From the IMG/VR virus record IMGVR_UViG_3300028563_000053, positions 1 through 33,708 of that record: a DNA stretch of 33,708 nucleotides; one strand, given 5' to 3'. The DNA is from a virus. The notes beneath the pieces are model-generated. The model had not been told where the DNA came from. It did not search any database and saw nothing but the letters and a program-made list of their open reading frames with translations. This document shows positions 1 through 6,303 of this stretch, in pieces (within the stretch, counting starts at the first letter, position 1; each line of letters starts with the position of its first letter). The translations under genes and the position numbers were made by a program.

Positions 1-485
1 TGGCTGGCCTCGAAGAGCTGCTCGGCCGCCCGATCGGCGATCTCTTGCGCCTTCGTCTCCAGCGGCGGGTTGTAGGCTTCCTCGATCGCGATTTCGGCCG
101 CGCGGATGATCGATCGCCGGATGGCCAGATCCCGGAGAATGTCGCAAAAGTCCCGTATGTTCGGGAGCGCCGGCGCCGCCTTCCGCAGCGCATCGAGGTA
201 GGGCTGGCCGCCGACTTCCATGATGCCGGGATCGGCCTTCATGGCGGCGTGAAGGGTCAGCGCCGTGATCTTGCGGTCCTGCGCCGCCAGCTCGCCGATC
301 GTCTTGTAGATGCGGCCATGGAGGGGATCGTAAAAGTGCTCCGGCTGGAGCAGCTCGACCGCCCGCCAATAGCTGTTGCCGTCCTGAAGGAAGGAGCCGA
401 GGAGGGCCTGCTCGACGTCGATATCATAGGGCACATGCTCGTAGGCCTTGGGCCCGGCCGGCTCGTCGCGCGGATCGCCGCTCAT
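1..485 (-). CDS. dnaB: DnaB-type replicative helicase, N-terminal part (cut by window edge)
   Basis: The visible 161 codons read as the N-terminal domain of a DnaB-family replicative helicase, the ring-shaped ATPase that unwinds DNA ahead of the replisome and binds primase through this domain. Near residues 18-32 is the family's opening signature, a Pro-x-x-(I)-(D)-x-E-Q-A-L-L-G-S pattern (here PYDIDVEQALLGSFL). It is followed by a helical segment with HFYDPLHGRIY at about 50-60, matching the usual F-x-x-x-x-H-x-x-I-(F/Y) pattern. The RecA-like ATPase domain lies beyond the left edge, so helicase activity cannot be confirmed. The ATG at 485 overlaps the stop of the upstream zinc-finger gene as ATGA, so the two are probably translationally coupled. 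It is the most distal visible gene of the leftward early operon and implies that the phage directs its own replication. Confidence 0.88.
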   Translation of the reverse strand, partial: MSGDPRDEPAGPKAYEHVPYDIDVEQALLGSFLQDGNSYWRAVELLQPEHFYDPLHGRIYKTIGELAAQDRKITALTLHAAMKADPGIMEVGGQPYLDALRKAAPALPNIRDFCDILRDLAIRRSIIRAAEIAIEEAYNPPLETKAQEIADRAAEQLFEAS

Positions 486-685
486 TGGCCGCGCTCCCGC
501 TTCTCAGCCGCCAGCTTCTCTTGATGATAGGTCTGCATTCGCGCCCGGAATTCCTCTTCGGGCGTGCGCTCGATGATGTGCGGGAAATGGCCCCGATCCT
601 GCTGGTGGCGCGCCAAATCCTCGGGCGTCCGAAATTGCTTCGGGCACATCGGGCAGCGCGGGCCCTGGCCATGCTTATTCGCCAT
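482..685 (-). CDS. Small C2H2 zinc-finger protein
   Basis: This 67-residue protein carries one classical C2H2 finger near residues 11-33: Cys-x2-Cys, then Phe, Leu, and His-x5-His (core CPMCPKQFRTPEDLARHQ). The spacing fits eukaryote-like or Ros-type fingers that bind one zinc ion and contact DNA, RNA or protein. The rest is a charged, probably helical tail rich in Glu, Arg and Lys. A longer reading from 763 is possible, but the ATG at 685 gives a compact protein beginning just before the finger. Its end overlaps the helicase start (ATGA), and its beginning overlaps the previous gene by about 11 bases. The position directly upstream of dnaB suggests a replication-associated or regulatory accessory; that is inference from context only. 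Confidence 0.8.
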   Translation of the reverse strand: MANKHGQGPRCPMCPKQFRTPEDLARHQQDRGHFPHIIERTPEEEFRARMQTYHQEKLAAEKRERGQ

Positions 686-851
686 GTTTAGGCCGCCTGT
701 ATCGCCCGAGGTCTGGATCAAACACGCGGCCGCTTTCCTTCTGCTCGGGCTGCTCCGGCGCATCGCCCAGGATTTGATCGATCGAGCGCGGCCGCCGGCG
801 GTGAGCGTGAAACTCTTCCGCCGCTTTCTTCAGGCCGGGAGGGAGAGCCAT
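675..851 (-). CDS. Small basic protein of unknown function (58 aa)
   Basis: I do not recognise this protein. It starts at the ATG at 851, which shares one base with the TGA of the methyltransferase upstream (TGATG), and it ends about 11 bases inside the zinc-finger gene, so it is packed tightly into the leftward operon. The sequence begins MALPPGLKKAAEEFHAHRRR, with a basic patch of His and Arg near residues 14-20, followed by an acidic, Gln- and Glu-containing middle and a basic end. There is no membrane segment or cysteine pair. The coupling on both sides is the main support for its being real. Confidence 0.6.
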   Translation of the reverse strand: MALPPGLKKAAEEFHAHRRRPRSIDQILGDAPEQPEQKESGRVFDPDLGRYRRPKHGE

Positions 852-1468
852 CACGGCCAGTCCGTCTTGCGATCGAGCGCGGCGCGGCAGGGCGGAATCC
901 AGGCCAGCCGGGGCTCGCCGCGGGCGCGCTGTTCCCAGACGAGCCAGCAATAGCTCGTCGCCGTCGAAGCCTTGCGATCGAGGCGCCCCTTCACCATCGC
1001 GACGCGCTCGACGAATTGGGCCATGACGCTGGGCGGCCGCCGGCGGAAGAGCCGCTCATACCGGCCGCTGCTCTCGATGAAGACGCTGCGGACGAGGATG
1101 GCGACGCCTTCTTCGGCCAGCTCCAGGCCTCGATCGACGAATTCCTCGGCCAGGCGGAAGGGCGGGTTGGTGATTATCCAATCGACGCGCCCACACCAAT
1201 CGGGCGTGAAGCGCTGAAGGAAATCATGGATCGGCGTCTCGCCGTAATCGTGCACATCGCTCGATCGGACAGAGCGCATATATTCGGCCATGGGCCGCGC
1301 CATCGCGCCATCGCCGCAGGCCGGGTCCCAGCCGACCTCAGCATGGCGGGGGCCGATCACATGCTCGAAGAGAGCGCGCGTCGCCCAGGGTGGGGTGGGA
1401 AAGAAGTCGAGAGAATCGTTCGGTTCCGAACGCTGGGCCATTACCGCATGGGAACGGTTCTGGCTCAT
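851..1468 (-). CDS. DNA N6-adenine-type methyltransferase
   Basis: A 205-residue SAM-dependent DNA methyltransferase of the compact phage type. Visible signatures are a DFFPTPPWAT segment at about 21-30, typical of phage adenine methyltransferases; the SAM-binding motif I as DPACGDG at 48-54; and the catalytic motif IV NPPF at 101-104, the [D/N]PP[F/Y/W] form used by amino methyltransferases. A specificity cannot be read from sequence. The C-terminal part (WLVWEQ) matches the usual end of the fold. The first ATG at 1468 overlaps the stop of a possible 30-codon reading frame (ATGA); the ATG at 1441 is an alternative start just before the conserved part. Likely roles are protecting phage DNA from host restriction or marking replicated DNA. 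A second, unrelated-looking methyltransferase lies at 10588-11340. Confidence 0.85.
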   Translation of the reverse strand: MSQNRSHAVMAQRSEPNDSLDFFPTPPWATRALFEHVIGPRHAEVGWDPACGDGAMARPMAEYMRSVRSSDVHDYGETPIHDFLQRFTPDWCGRVDWIITNPPFRLAEEFVDRGLELAEEGVAILVRSVFIESSGRYERLFRRRPPSVMAQFVERVAMVKGRLDRKASTATSYCWLVWEQRARGEPRLAWIPPCRAALDRKTDWP

Positions 1469-1557
1469 CCGGCTCGCCGCCCGAGCGGCAAGGGGGCTGC
1501 GGCGGCTTCCGCAAGCTGTGTGGGGGCCGGTAGGCCCTGACCGTTAAGGATTGGCAT
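1465..1557 (-). CDS. Possible 30-residue peptide upstream of the methyltransferase
   Basis: A short frame begins at ATG 1557 and ends with a TGA overlapping the methyltransferase ATG (ATGA), the same coupling used throughout this operon. An AAGAGG element lies about 12 bases before the start, rather far for an ideal ribosome binding site. The peptide is Ala-, Pro- and Leu-rich (starts MPILNGQGLP) and resembles no family I know. It fills most of the 152-base gap between the resolvase and methyltransferase genes. It could be a real leader peptide that couples translation, or chance. Confidence 0.35.
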   Translation of the reverse strand: MPILNGQGLPAPTQLAEAAAAPLPLGRRAG

Positions 1558-1620
1558 TTTCGCAAACTGCCTCTTGGTGGTGGACGGTTCGCTGATTCGC
1601 GGCAGGCGTGGCAAGCGGAA

Positions 1621-2118
1621 TCACCCGGCCAGGATGCCCGATCGGCGGTAATGCTTGGCGATCCCGAAGTCCCAGATGCCGCCGGCCTCGGCCGCATTAT
1701 GGTCCTGATAGGTGTAGCCGAGCTGATCGCAGCGCTTCATCGCCCCGCGCTTCCCCTCTTCGGTGGAGACGCGGGCGGTGCCGAGGAAATGGCGGCGCCA
1801 GATGCCGCACTCGACTGTTTCGACGGAGGCCCCAGCTCGGCAGGCGGCCTCGCGCGCCACGGCTTGGAGGCTTATCAGGAGGAACGCGCTGTAGGCACTA
1901 TGCTCGGAGTCGACCACTTGCATGGCGGCCTCGATGAGGACGCGCTCGATCTTTTCAAATCGGCATGTCATGGCCACCCATTCGCGGAGGCCGACGAGCG
2001 CGCGATCGAGGTTGAGCTGGCCTTCGGGCAGCTTCACCACGGCCGTGCGCGGGCGGGGCGCATCGGCCCCGCCCCACGCTGCGCCGGTTGTCAGGCTTAT
2101 ATCCAGCGCGAGAAGCAT
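1621..2118 (-). CDS. RuvC-like Holliday junction resolvase
   Basis: A 165-residue protein with the RNase H-like fold signature of RuvC-type resolvases, metal-dependent nucleases that cut four-way DNA junctions. Candidate acidic catalytic residues are Asp6 in the first strand (LLALDISLTTG), Glu63 in LIEAA, and Asp139 with Glu144 in the C-terminal QDHNAAEA helix, which corresponds to the D-H-x-A-D-A motif of the family. Glu replaces the more usual final Asp. The size matches cellular RuvC (about 170 residues). The ATG shares a base with the stop of the upstream gene (TAATG). In this replication operon it likely resolves branched replication or recombination intermediates before packaging. Phage RuvC-like nucleases can also act on other branched structures. 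Confidence 0.8.
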   Translation of the reverse strand: MLLALDISLTTGAAWGGADAPRPRTAVVKLPEGQLNLDRALVGLREWVAMTCRFEKIERVLIEAAMQVVDSEHSAYSAFLLISLQAVAREAACRAGASVETVECGIWRRHFLGTARVSTEEGKRGAMKRCDQLGYTYQDHNAAEAGGIWDFGIAKHYRRSGILAG

Positions 2119-2726
2119 TACTGCGTCGCGGTGCCGGCCGGCCTGGCCGCGGCCGCTTCGCCCGGGCTTTGCGCCATGGCTTTGCGGATTTCCTCGGCGC
2201 TCAGATTCTCGGCGCCGGGCGCCATCGAGGCGTTGACGAAGCGATATTCGTCCAGATAGGCCTCGGCCGCCGCCGAACCTTCAGCGAAGCGGCATTCCGG
2301 GGCTTTGCCCTGCCGGGCGGCGATGCGCGCTTCGGCTCTCGCCTGGGCGATATCATCGTCAAACATGGCGTCGAAGACGTTGAGCTGGAAGGGCGCGCCG
2401 ATCGCCTTGAGGCCGACGCCGAAGGATTCCAGATAATGCCGGGCCGAAATCGGGTCGCCGTCTTGGAGGTGCATCAAATCCTTGAGCAGCTCCTTGGAAA
2501 TCATTTCGGCGGCCGCGGCCTCATAGGCTTTCGAGACGCTGGCCTTCATGTCCTTGAGCTTCTTCTCCCAGGCGCGCACGTTGGAAAGATGGTGCTCGAT
2601 GCGCGGCCCCTCGGGGAGCTTCATCTGCTTCGACGGGCCGACTTTCGTCTCGACCGTCTCGTCTTGCGTTGGGGCTTTGGCGCGCCGGGCGCCTTGCTTC
2701 TTCCTTGATCCTTTGGATTTCGCCAC
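2118..2726 (-). CDS. Unknown early protein, charged helical (202 aa)
   Basis: No confident family. The start is a GTG at 2726, chosen because a near-perfect Shine-Dalgarno (AGGAGG on the minus strand, plus-strand 2732-2737) sits five bases upstream. The protein opens with a very basic tail (about residues 1-20), then a predicted helical, coiled-coil-like segment around 45-85 with alternating charges. The middle is acidic and aromatic, and the C-terminus is Ala/Pro-rich and low in complexity. The helical segment faintly recalls the GapR/DUF2312 DNA-binding family (a Lys-rich helix followed by A-Y-x-x-A), but this is weak. Its end overlaps the resolvase start by one base. As the second gene of the leftward early operon it probably serves replication or DNA binding; that is inferred from context. 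Confidence 0.7.
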   Translation of the reverse strand: MAKSKGSRKKQGARRAKAPTQDETVETKVGPSKQMKLPEGPRIEHHLSNVRAWEKKLKDMKASVSKAYEAAAAEMISKELLKDLMHLQDGDPISARHYLESFGVGLKAIGAPFQLNVFDAMFDDDIAQARAEARIAARQGKAPECRFAEGSAAAEAYLDEYRFVNASMAPGAENLSAEEIRKAMAQSPGEAAAARPAGTATQ

Positions 2727-2783
2727 TCGGGCCTCCTGATTGCGTTGCGGAACGCTGAGGAGACACCGGCGTGGTGGAAATTG

Positions 2784-3011
2784 CTACCGGGCGCCGGTGT
2801 ATTTTTCGCCCTGCTTGGCGCACCAGCCCCGAAGGATATCGGCCTCCCGGACCCGCTTCTTCGACCACGCCATGATCTTCAGGATCGTTTCGGGCATGGG
2901 GTATCGACTCCCCGTCTCGGCGGTGTGGAAGGCGGCCGGCGATATTTTTGCCTGAAAAGCGGCGGTTTCTTGGGAAATCCCAAGCTTCAATCGATAGGAG
3001 CGCAGGTTCAT
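2784..3011 (-). CDS. XRE-family helix-turn-helix regulator
   Basis: A 75-residue Cro/cI-like protein. Residues about 3-45 form an XRE-type helix-turn-helix: a SYRLKLGISQETAA helix pair, then ISPAAFHTAETGSRYP as the recognition helix and following turn, then a supporting helix containing ILKIMAW. There is no dimerisation or cleavage domain, so it resembles Cro or a small repressor rather than a LexA-cleavable repressor. The ATG at 3011 is preferred over one at 3029 because AAGGG lies just upstream of it. It is the first gene of the leftward operon and faces the rightward operon across a 131-base gap, the expected place for a lysis-lysogeny or early/late switch. Confidence 0.82.
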   Translation of the reverse strand: MNLRSYRLKLGISQETAAFQAKISPAAFHTAETGSRYPMPETILKIMAWSKKRVREADILRGWCAKQGEKYTGAR

Positions 3012-3142
3012 GGCGCCCTTATCCAGCATCCGCCGGGCCCCTTCAAGCTGAAAAGCTCGCCTTGCTACCTCTCCCGGGCTTGGCCATATTCGGCGCCGGT
3101 CAAGGGGCGAATCTCCGACCCGGTACTTTTGAGAGGCAAGCC
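3012..3142. promoter_or_regulatory. Divergent early control region
   Basis: This 131-base gap separates the leftward operon (XRE gene at 3011) from the rightward operon (first ATG at 3143), so it should hold two divergent promoters and the operator of the XRE protein. A small dyad, AGCT-GAAA-AGCT, lies at 3046-3057. TACTTT at 3124-3129 could serve as a -10 for the rightward promoter, but no good -35 precedes it. A ribosome binding site GAGAGG is at 3131-3136. The promoter positions themselves are not certain. Confidence 0.5.
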
Positions 3143-3298
3143 ATGCGACACCCGATCACCCGCCGCCCCCTGAATTGGCGGTGGCCAATGCGGCTCCCCT
3201 TCAAGAACCCCGACGAAATGTGGTGGACGCTGACGAGCTGGGCGGTCGCCGCCATTCTCATCGCCTTCGGCTTCATCATCATCCACTCGCCAGGCTGA
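3143..3298 (+). CDS. Small single-pass membrane protein (51 aa)
   Basis: A 51-residue protein with a basic N-terminus (MRHPITRRPLNWRW) and one strong hydrophobic helix at about 29-47 (WTLTSWAVAAILIAFGFII), ending shortly after. By the positive-inside rule the N-terminus should be cytoplasmic. The ATG at 3143 follows GAGAGG by six bases. It is the first gene of the rightward operon, two bases before the next GTG start. Early phage membrane peptides of this type sometimes alter host envelope functions or exclude superinfecting phages; nothing here specifies which. Confidence 0.65.
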   Translation: MRHPITRRPLNWRWPMRLPFKNPDEMWWTLTSWAVAAILIAFGFIIIHSPG

Positions 3299-3300
3299 GC

Positions 3301-3768
3301 GTGTCGCCCACGCTCCGCCAGCCGACGCCGGCCGCCGCCGCATATCGGTGGTATGCCGCCGCGCTCAGCGCGAAGCCGGGCGATGATGCGCGGGCCTTCG
3401 ATGAAGACGAGCCGCAGCCCGGGTTCTATAAGCGCCGGTTCAATCGGGAAGGCGTCTTCGTTCCGGCGAGGATCTGGCTGATCCAATATGTCGCCGATGG
3501 GGAGCTGATCGCTCCTGAGCTGATCGCCTGCGAAATCGGCGGCGATCGCTTCGATCCTCGTCACGCGGAGGGCCCTTTCGGCCTGCCGCTATGGTGCGTG
3601 CTGGCGGAGAACCCCATCACGAAAGCAGAATATGACCACATGATGCGCGTCCGGGCATGGGCGAAGACATTCCGCCCCGATCAGCCTGAAGCCGCGCCGA
3701 TGAAATCCGTGGATTTGTTCACGGTTAAACCGCCCACATGGGGCAAACGCAGCAAGAGGAAGCCATGA
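3301..3768 (+). CDS. Hypothetical early protein (155 aa)
   Basis: I do not recognise the family. The start is taken as GTG at 3301, two bases after the preceding stop, because the frame upstream of it overlaps the membrane protein gene and reads as low-complexity His/Arg sequence. The body has a mixed alpha/beta look, with RIWLIQYVADGELI and LPLWCVLAENPITKAEYDHM as the most ordered segments, and a short basic tail (KRSKRKP). There is one cysteine pair far apart and no membrane helix. The stop overlaps the next ATG as ATGA, so it belongs to the operon with the coiled-coil and Bet genes. Confidence 0.65.
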   Translation: MSPTLRQPTPAAAAYRWYAAALSAKPGDDARAFDEDEPQPGFYKRRFNREGVFVPARIWLIQYVADGELIAPELIACEIGGDRFDPRHAEGPFGLPLWCVLAENPITKAEYDHMMRVRAWAKTFRPDQPEAAPMKSVDLFTVKPPTWGKRSKRKP

Positions 3769-4895
3769 GCGAAGCACACGAAATCCCCCCGACCGTCGAT
3801 AGCGCCATCAAGAAGGCGGTGCTCGGCGACAATTCCAGCAATGTGCCGGAAGATTTCCGCATCACCGTCACGCCGCCCGAGGACATTACGCCCTATCTCG
3901 GCCGGCAATATGCCGATATCACCACCCGCTTCGCTGAGCTCTCCGCCTCGGCCGAGGCGATGCCCGACACCATCGAGAACGATATCGAATCCGGGAAGGC
4001 CGGCGACTTGGTGAAGGAAATCCGCCTCTGGGACAAGAAGGCGGATGGCGCACGCTCGATCGAGAAGGAGCCATTCCAGAAGGGCGGCGCGACGGTGGAC
4101 TCCTTCTTTAAGAACATGACCGAGAAGCTGGAGAAGGCGAAGAAGCGCGTTCTCGAAGTGCAGACCACCTATCTCAACAAGAAGAAGGACGAGGAGCGCC
4201 GCCGGCTTGAGGCCGAGGCCCTGAAGAAGCGCGAGGCTGAGGAAAAGGCGCGCGTCGAAGCCGCCCAGGCCGAGGAGCGCAAGCGTGTGGCAGAAGAAGC
4301 CCGCGTCGCCGCTGAGGCCGCCGCCACCGAGGCCCGCGAAAACAAGGACGAGCTTGAGCAAGGGCGCCTCGATGCCGAGACCGCGCTGGCCAACGCCAAG
4401 CTCAAGAAGGCCATCGCTCGGCGGGATCGTGACGAGGATGCCTTCAGTGCCGCCTCTGTTGAGGTCACCAACGCCATCGCCAGTCTCGCCGACGCCAAGG
4501 AGCGTCTGCGGGGCGCGCGTGAGGCTCAGCGCGTGGCCCTGGCCGATGCGGAGAAGAAGGCCAAGGAGCTGCGCACAGCCACCACCGCCGCGAACAATGC
4601 CGGTGACACCGCTGAGCGCGAAGGCGCCGGCGCGGCCAAGATCGAGAAGAAGCTGGAGAAGGCCAGCGACGGCGATCTTTCCCGCACTCGCGGCGAGCAT
4701 GGCAGCGTCAACACGCTCGCAAGGCATTGGGAGGCGACGATCGTCGATATGCAGCTCGTTCACGAGAACGTCGCGCTCATCATCGGCCTGATCGATCCCG
4801 ATGTGATCCAAGTCGCCGTCAATAAGCGCATGAGGGCCGGCAACCGCGATGTGCCCGGCGTCACCTACGAAGAAGTCTCAGACGCCCGTTCCTAA
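3765..4895 (+). CDS. Coiled-coil protein preceding the Bet recombinase
   Basis: A 376-residue protein dominated by a long Glu/Lys/Arg/Ala coiled coil at roughly residues 105-290. A globular N-terminal part of about 100 residues precedes it, and a short conserved-looking C-terminus ends in GNRDVPGVTYEEVSDARS. That ending, an R-x-(I/V)-P-G-V plus acidic pattern, resembles the end of many phage proteins encoded beside single-strand annealing genes. The ATG at 3765 was chosen over one at 3738 because it overlaps the previous stop (ATGA) and follows AAGAGGAAG. Bet follows 28 bases downstream. The pairing suggests a role in recombination or end processing, for example as a scaffold, but no nuclease motif is visible. 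Confidence 0.75.
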   Translation: MSEAHEIPPTVDSAIKKAVLGDNSSNVPEDFRITVTPPEDITPYLGRQYADITTRFAELSASAEAMPDTIENDIESGKAGDLVKEIRLWDKKADGARSIEKEPFQKGGATVDSFFKNMTEKLEKAKKRVLEVQTTYLNKKKDEERRRLEAEALKKREAEEKARVEAAQAEERKRVAEEARVAAEAAATEARENKDELEQGRLDAETALANAKLKKAIARRDRDEDAFSAASVEVTNAIASLADAKERLRGAREAQRVALADAEKKAKELRTATTAANNAGDTAEREGAGAAKIEKKLEKASDGDLSRTRGEHGSVNTLARHWEATIVDMQLVHENVALIIGLIDPDVIQVAVNKRMRAGNRDVPGVTYEEVSDARS

Positions 4896-4896
4896 T

Positions 4897-4905
4897 CCAC
4901 CAACC
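4897..4905 (+). repeat. CCACCAACC leader repeat, copy 1
   Basis: The nine-base CCACCAACC lies between the coiled-coil gene and bet, 18 bases before the bet ATG and just ahead of its GAAAGGA ribosome binding site. Identical copies occur at 6273-6281 and 7783-7791 in the next two intergenic gaps. Confidence 0.6.
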
Positions 4906-4923
4906 CCCGAAAGGATTTTCAGC

Positions 4924-6270
4924 ATGAATACCCAAACCGCAAAGCCGTCGCAGACCGCAGAGCAAGCCCAGCCCGCTCAGCCGCTGGCGGTCGCCGGCAC
5001 CGGGAAAGCCGTCGCGCGCATCGCGCCGGCGCGCCTTCCCTATCATCCGGCGATCGAGGGCACCTTCGGCGTCGATCGCAGCCAATGGCGAGCGCTGACC
5101 GATAGTATCTTCCCGATGGCCAAGACCACGGAAGCGGTCATCTTGGCGCTCTCCTACTGCAAGGCCCGCCACCTCGATATTATGAAGAAGCCGGTCCATA
5201 TCGTGCCGATGTGGAACAGCGAGCTCAAGAAGGAGGTCGAGACTGTTTGGCCTGCCATCACCGAGCATCGCATCACGGCGCACCGCACCGGCCAATATGC
5301 CGGCACCGATGCGACGCTCTTCGGCGAGCAGAAGACGAAGCACTTCGAGGCCAAGGTCCAGTCGGGAAAGAACGCCGGCAAAATCTATAAGGCCGATGTG
5401 ACGTTTCCAGAATGGGCTCAGGTAACGGTCTATCGCCTTGTCGCTGGCCAGCGCTGCGCCTTCCCGGGGCCGCGGGTTTACTTCGAGGAATTCTTCGGCA
5501 TGACGGCCGGCCTGCCGGTGCCGAATTCCCGCTGGGCGCGCTCGCCCTCGCAAATGCTGGAGAAGTGCGCCGAGGCCGGCGCGCTCCGCAAAGCCTTCAC
5601 CGAGGAAATCGGCGCCGATCCGATCGCCGAGGAAATGGAAGGCCGGATCATCGATCAAGTGCTCTCGCAAATGAAGAAGGCGCGCCCCAACCAGCCGCTC
5701 AACACTTCGGCGCATTTCGTGCCGGAGAACGAAGTGGTCGACTCCAGCGCTGAGGCGGCGGCCGAGGATGGCGAAGCGGCTGAAGAAGGCCACGATCCCG
5801 AAACCGGCGAAGTGGTCGAGGAAGGCTCGGCCGCCACGGCGGAAGCCGCCAAGCCCGATCGCGGCGCCGACTGGCTGGCGGCCCGGATCGCCTCGATCGC
5901 CGGCGTCACCGATCGCGCTCTGCTGGCCCAGAAGGACAAGGCGGTGCGCGAAGTGATCGCCAACGAAGAGCGGCCCGATCTTCTCCCGAAATGGGAAGAG
6001 GCGCTCAAGGCCGCGCTCGATGCGCTGCCGGCGGAGACGGTCAAGGCGGCCGAGGCTCCGAAGGGCGAGACGAAGGCGCTCAGCGCGGCCGATCAGGAAT
6101 ACGAGGACTGGAAGGCCGATCAATACGCGCTGCTCAAGAACGCCAAGCTCACGCGGACGGTCGATGATCTTCAGGAGCTCACCGTCAAAGAGCTCCGCGA
6201 GGCTGATCGTCCTGCCTACGTCGAGGCCTGCAACGCCAAGGCGAAAGAGCTGCTGAGCGGCAAGAAGTAA
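4924..6270 (+). CDS. bet: Bet/RecT-family single-strand annealing protein
   Basis: A 448-residue protein whose first half is a phage recombination protein of the Bet (lambda beta)/RecT superfamily, which anneals complementary single strands. Around residues 52-100 it shows the family's signature order: a helix (SQWRALTDSIFPMAK), then ALSYCKARHLDIMKKPVHIVPM, matching the Bet pattern of YC-x-x-x-x-L-(D)-x-x-x-K-x-(I/V). Further conserved-looking segments lie at about 165-250, including PGPRVYFEEFFG and a helix with SPSQMLEKCAEAGALRKAF. The remaining C-terminal 190 or so residues are an acidic, Ala/Glu-rich extension, well beyond the 261 residues of lambda Bet. The ATG at 4924 follows GAAAGGA. 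No lambda Exo-like partner is recognisable nearby. Confidence 0.9.
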   Translation: MNTQTAKPSQTAEQAQPAQPLAVAGTGKAVARIAPARLPYHPAIEGTFGVDRSQWRALTDSIFPMAKTTEAVILALSYCKARHLDIMKKPVHIVPMWNSELKKEVETVWPAITEHRITAHRTGQYAGTDATLFGEQKTKHFEAKVQSGKNAGKIYKADVTFPEWAQVTVYRLVAGQRCAFPGPRVYFEEFFGMTAGLPVPNSRWARSPSQMLEKCAEAGALRKAFTEEIGADPIAEEMEGRIIDQVLSQMKKARPNQPLNTSAHFVPENEVVDSSAEAAAEDGEAAEEGHDPETGEVVEEGSAATAEAAKPDRGADWLAARIASIAGVTDRALLAQKDKAVREVIANEERPDLLPKWEEALKAALDALPAETVKAAEAPKGETKALSAADQEYEDWKADQYALLKNAKLTRTVDDLQELTVKELREADRPAYVEACNAKAKELLSGKK

Positions 6271-6272
6271 AC

Positions 6273-6281
6273 CCACCAACC
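6273..6281 (+). repeat. CCACCAACC leader repeat, copy 2
   Basis: An identical nine-base element in the 33-base gap between bet and the ParB-like gene, 22 bases before the ATG and ahead of an AAGAGGAA ribosome binding site. Confidence 0.6.
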
Positions 6282-6303
6282 AATCCTCAAGAGGAATTCC
6301 ATC

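Noticed and set aside
1338-1697. A 119-codon minus-strand frame between the resolvase and methyltransferase
   Set aside because: It overlaps both well-supported genes, is Pro/Arg/Ser-rich and has no motif; the 30-codon frame in the gap is a better candidate because of its ATGA overlap.
3046-3057. AGCT-GAAA-AGCT as an operator of the XRE protein
   Set aside because: Four-base arms are too short to be distinctive and no second copy was seen in the gap; it is only mentioned within the control region.
3681-4811. A 376-codon minus-strand open frame opposite the coiled-coil gene
   Set aside because: Leu/Gly-rich mirror of the Glu/Lys-rich coiled coil; its operon context and overlapping starts all favour the plus-strand gene.
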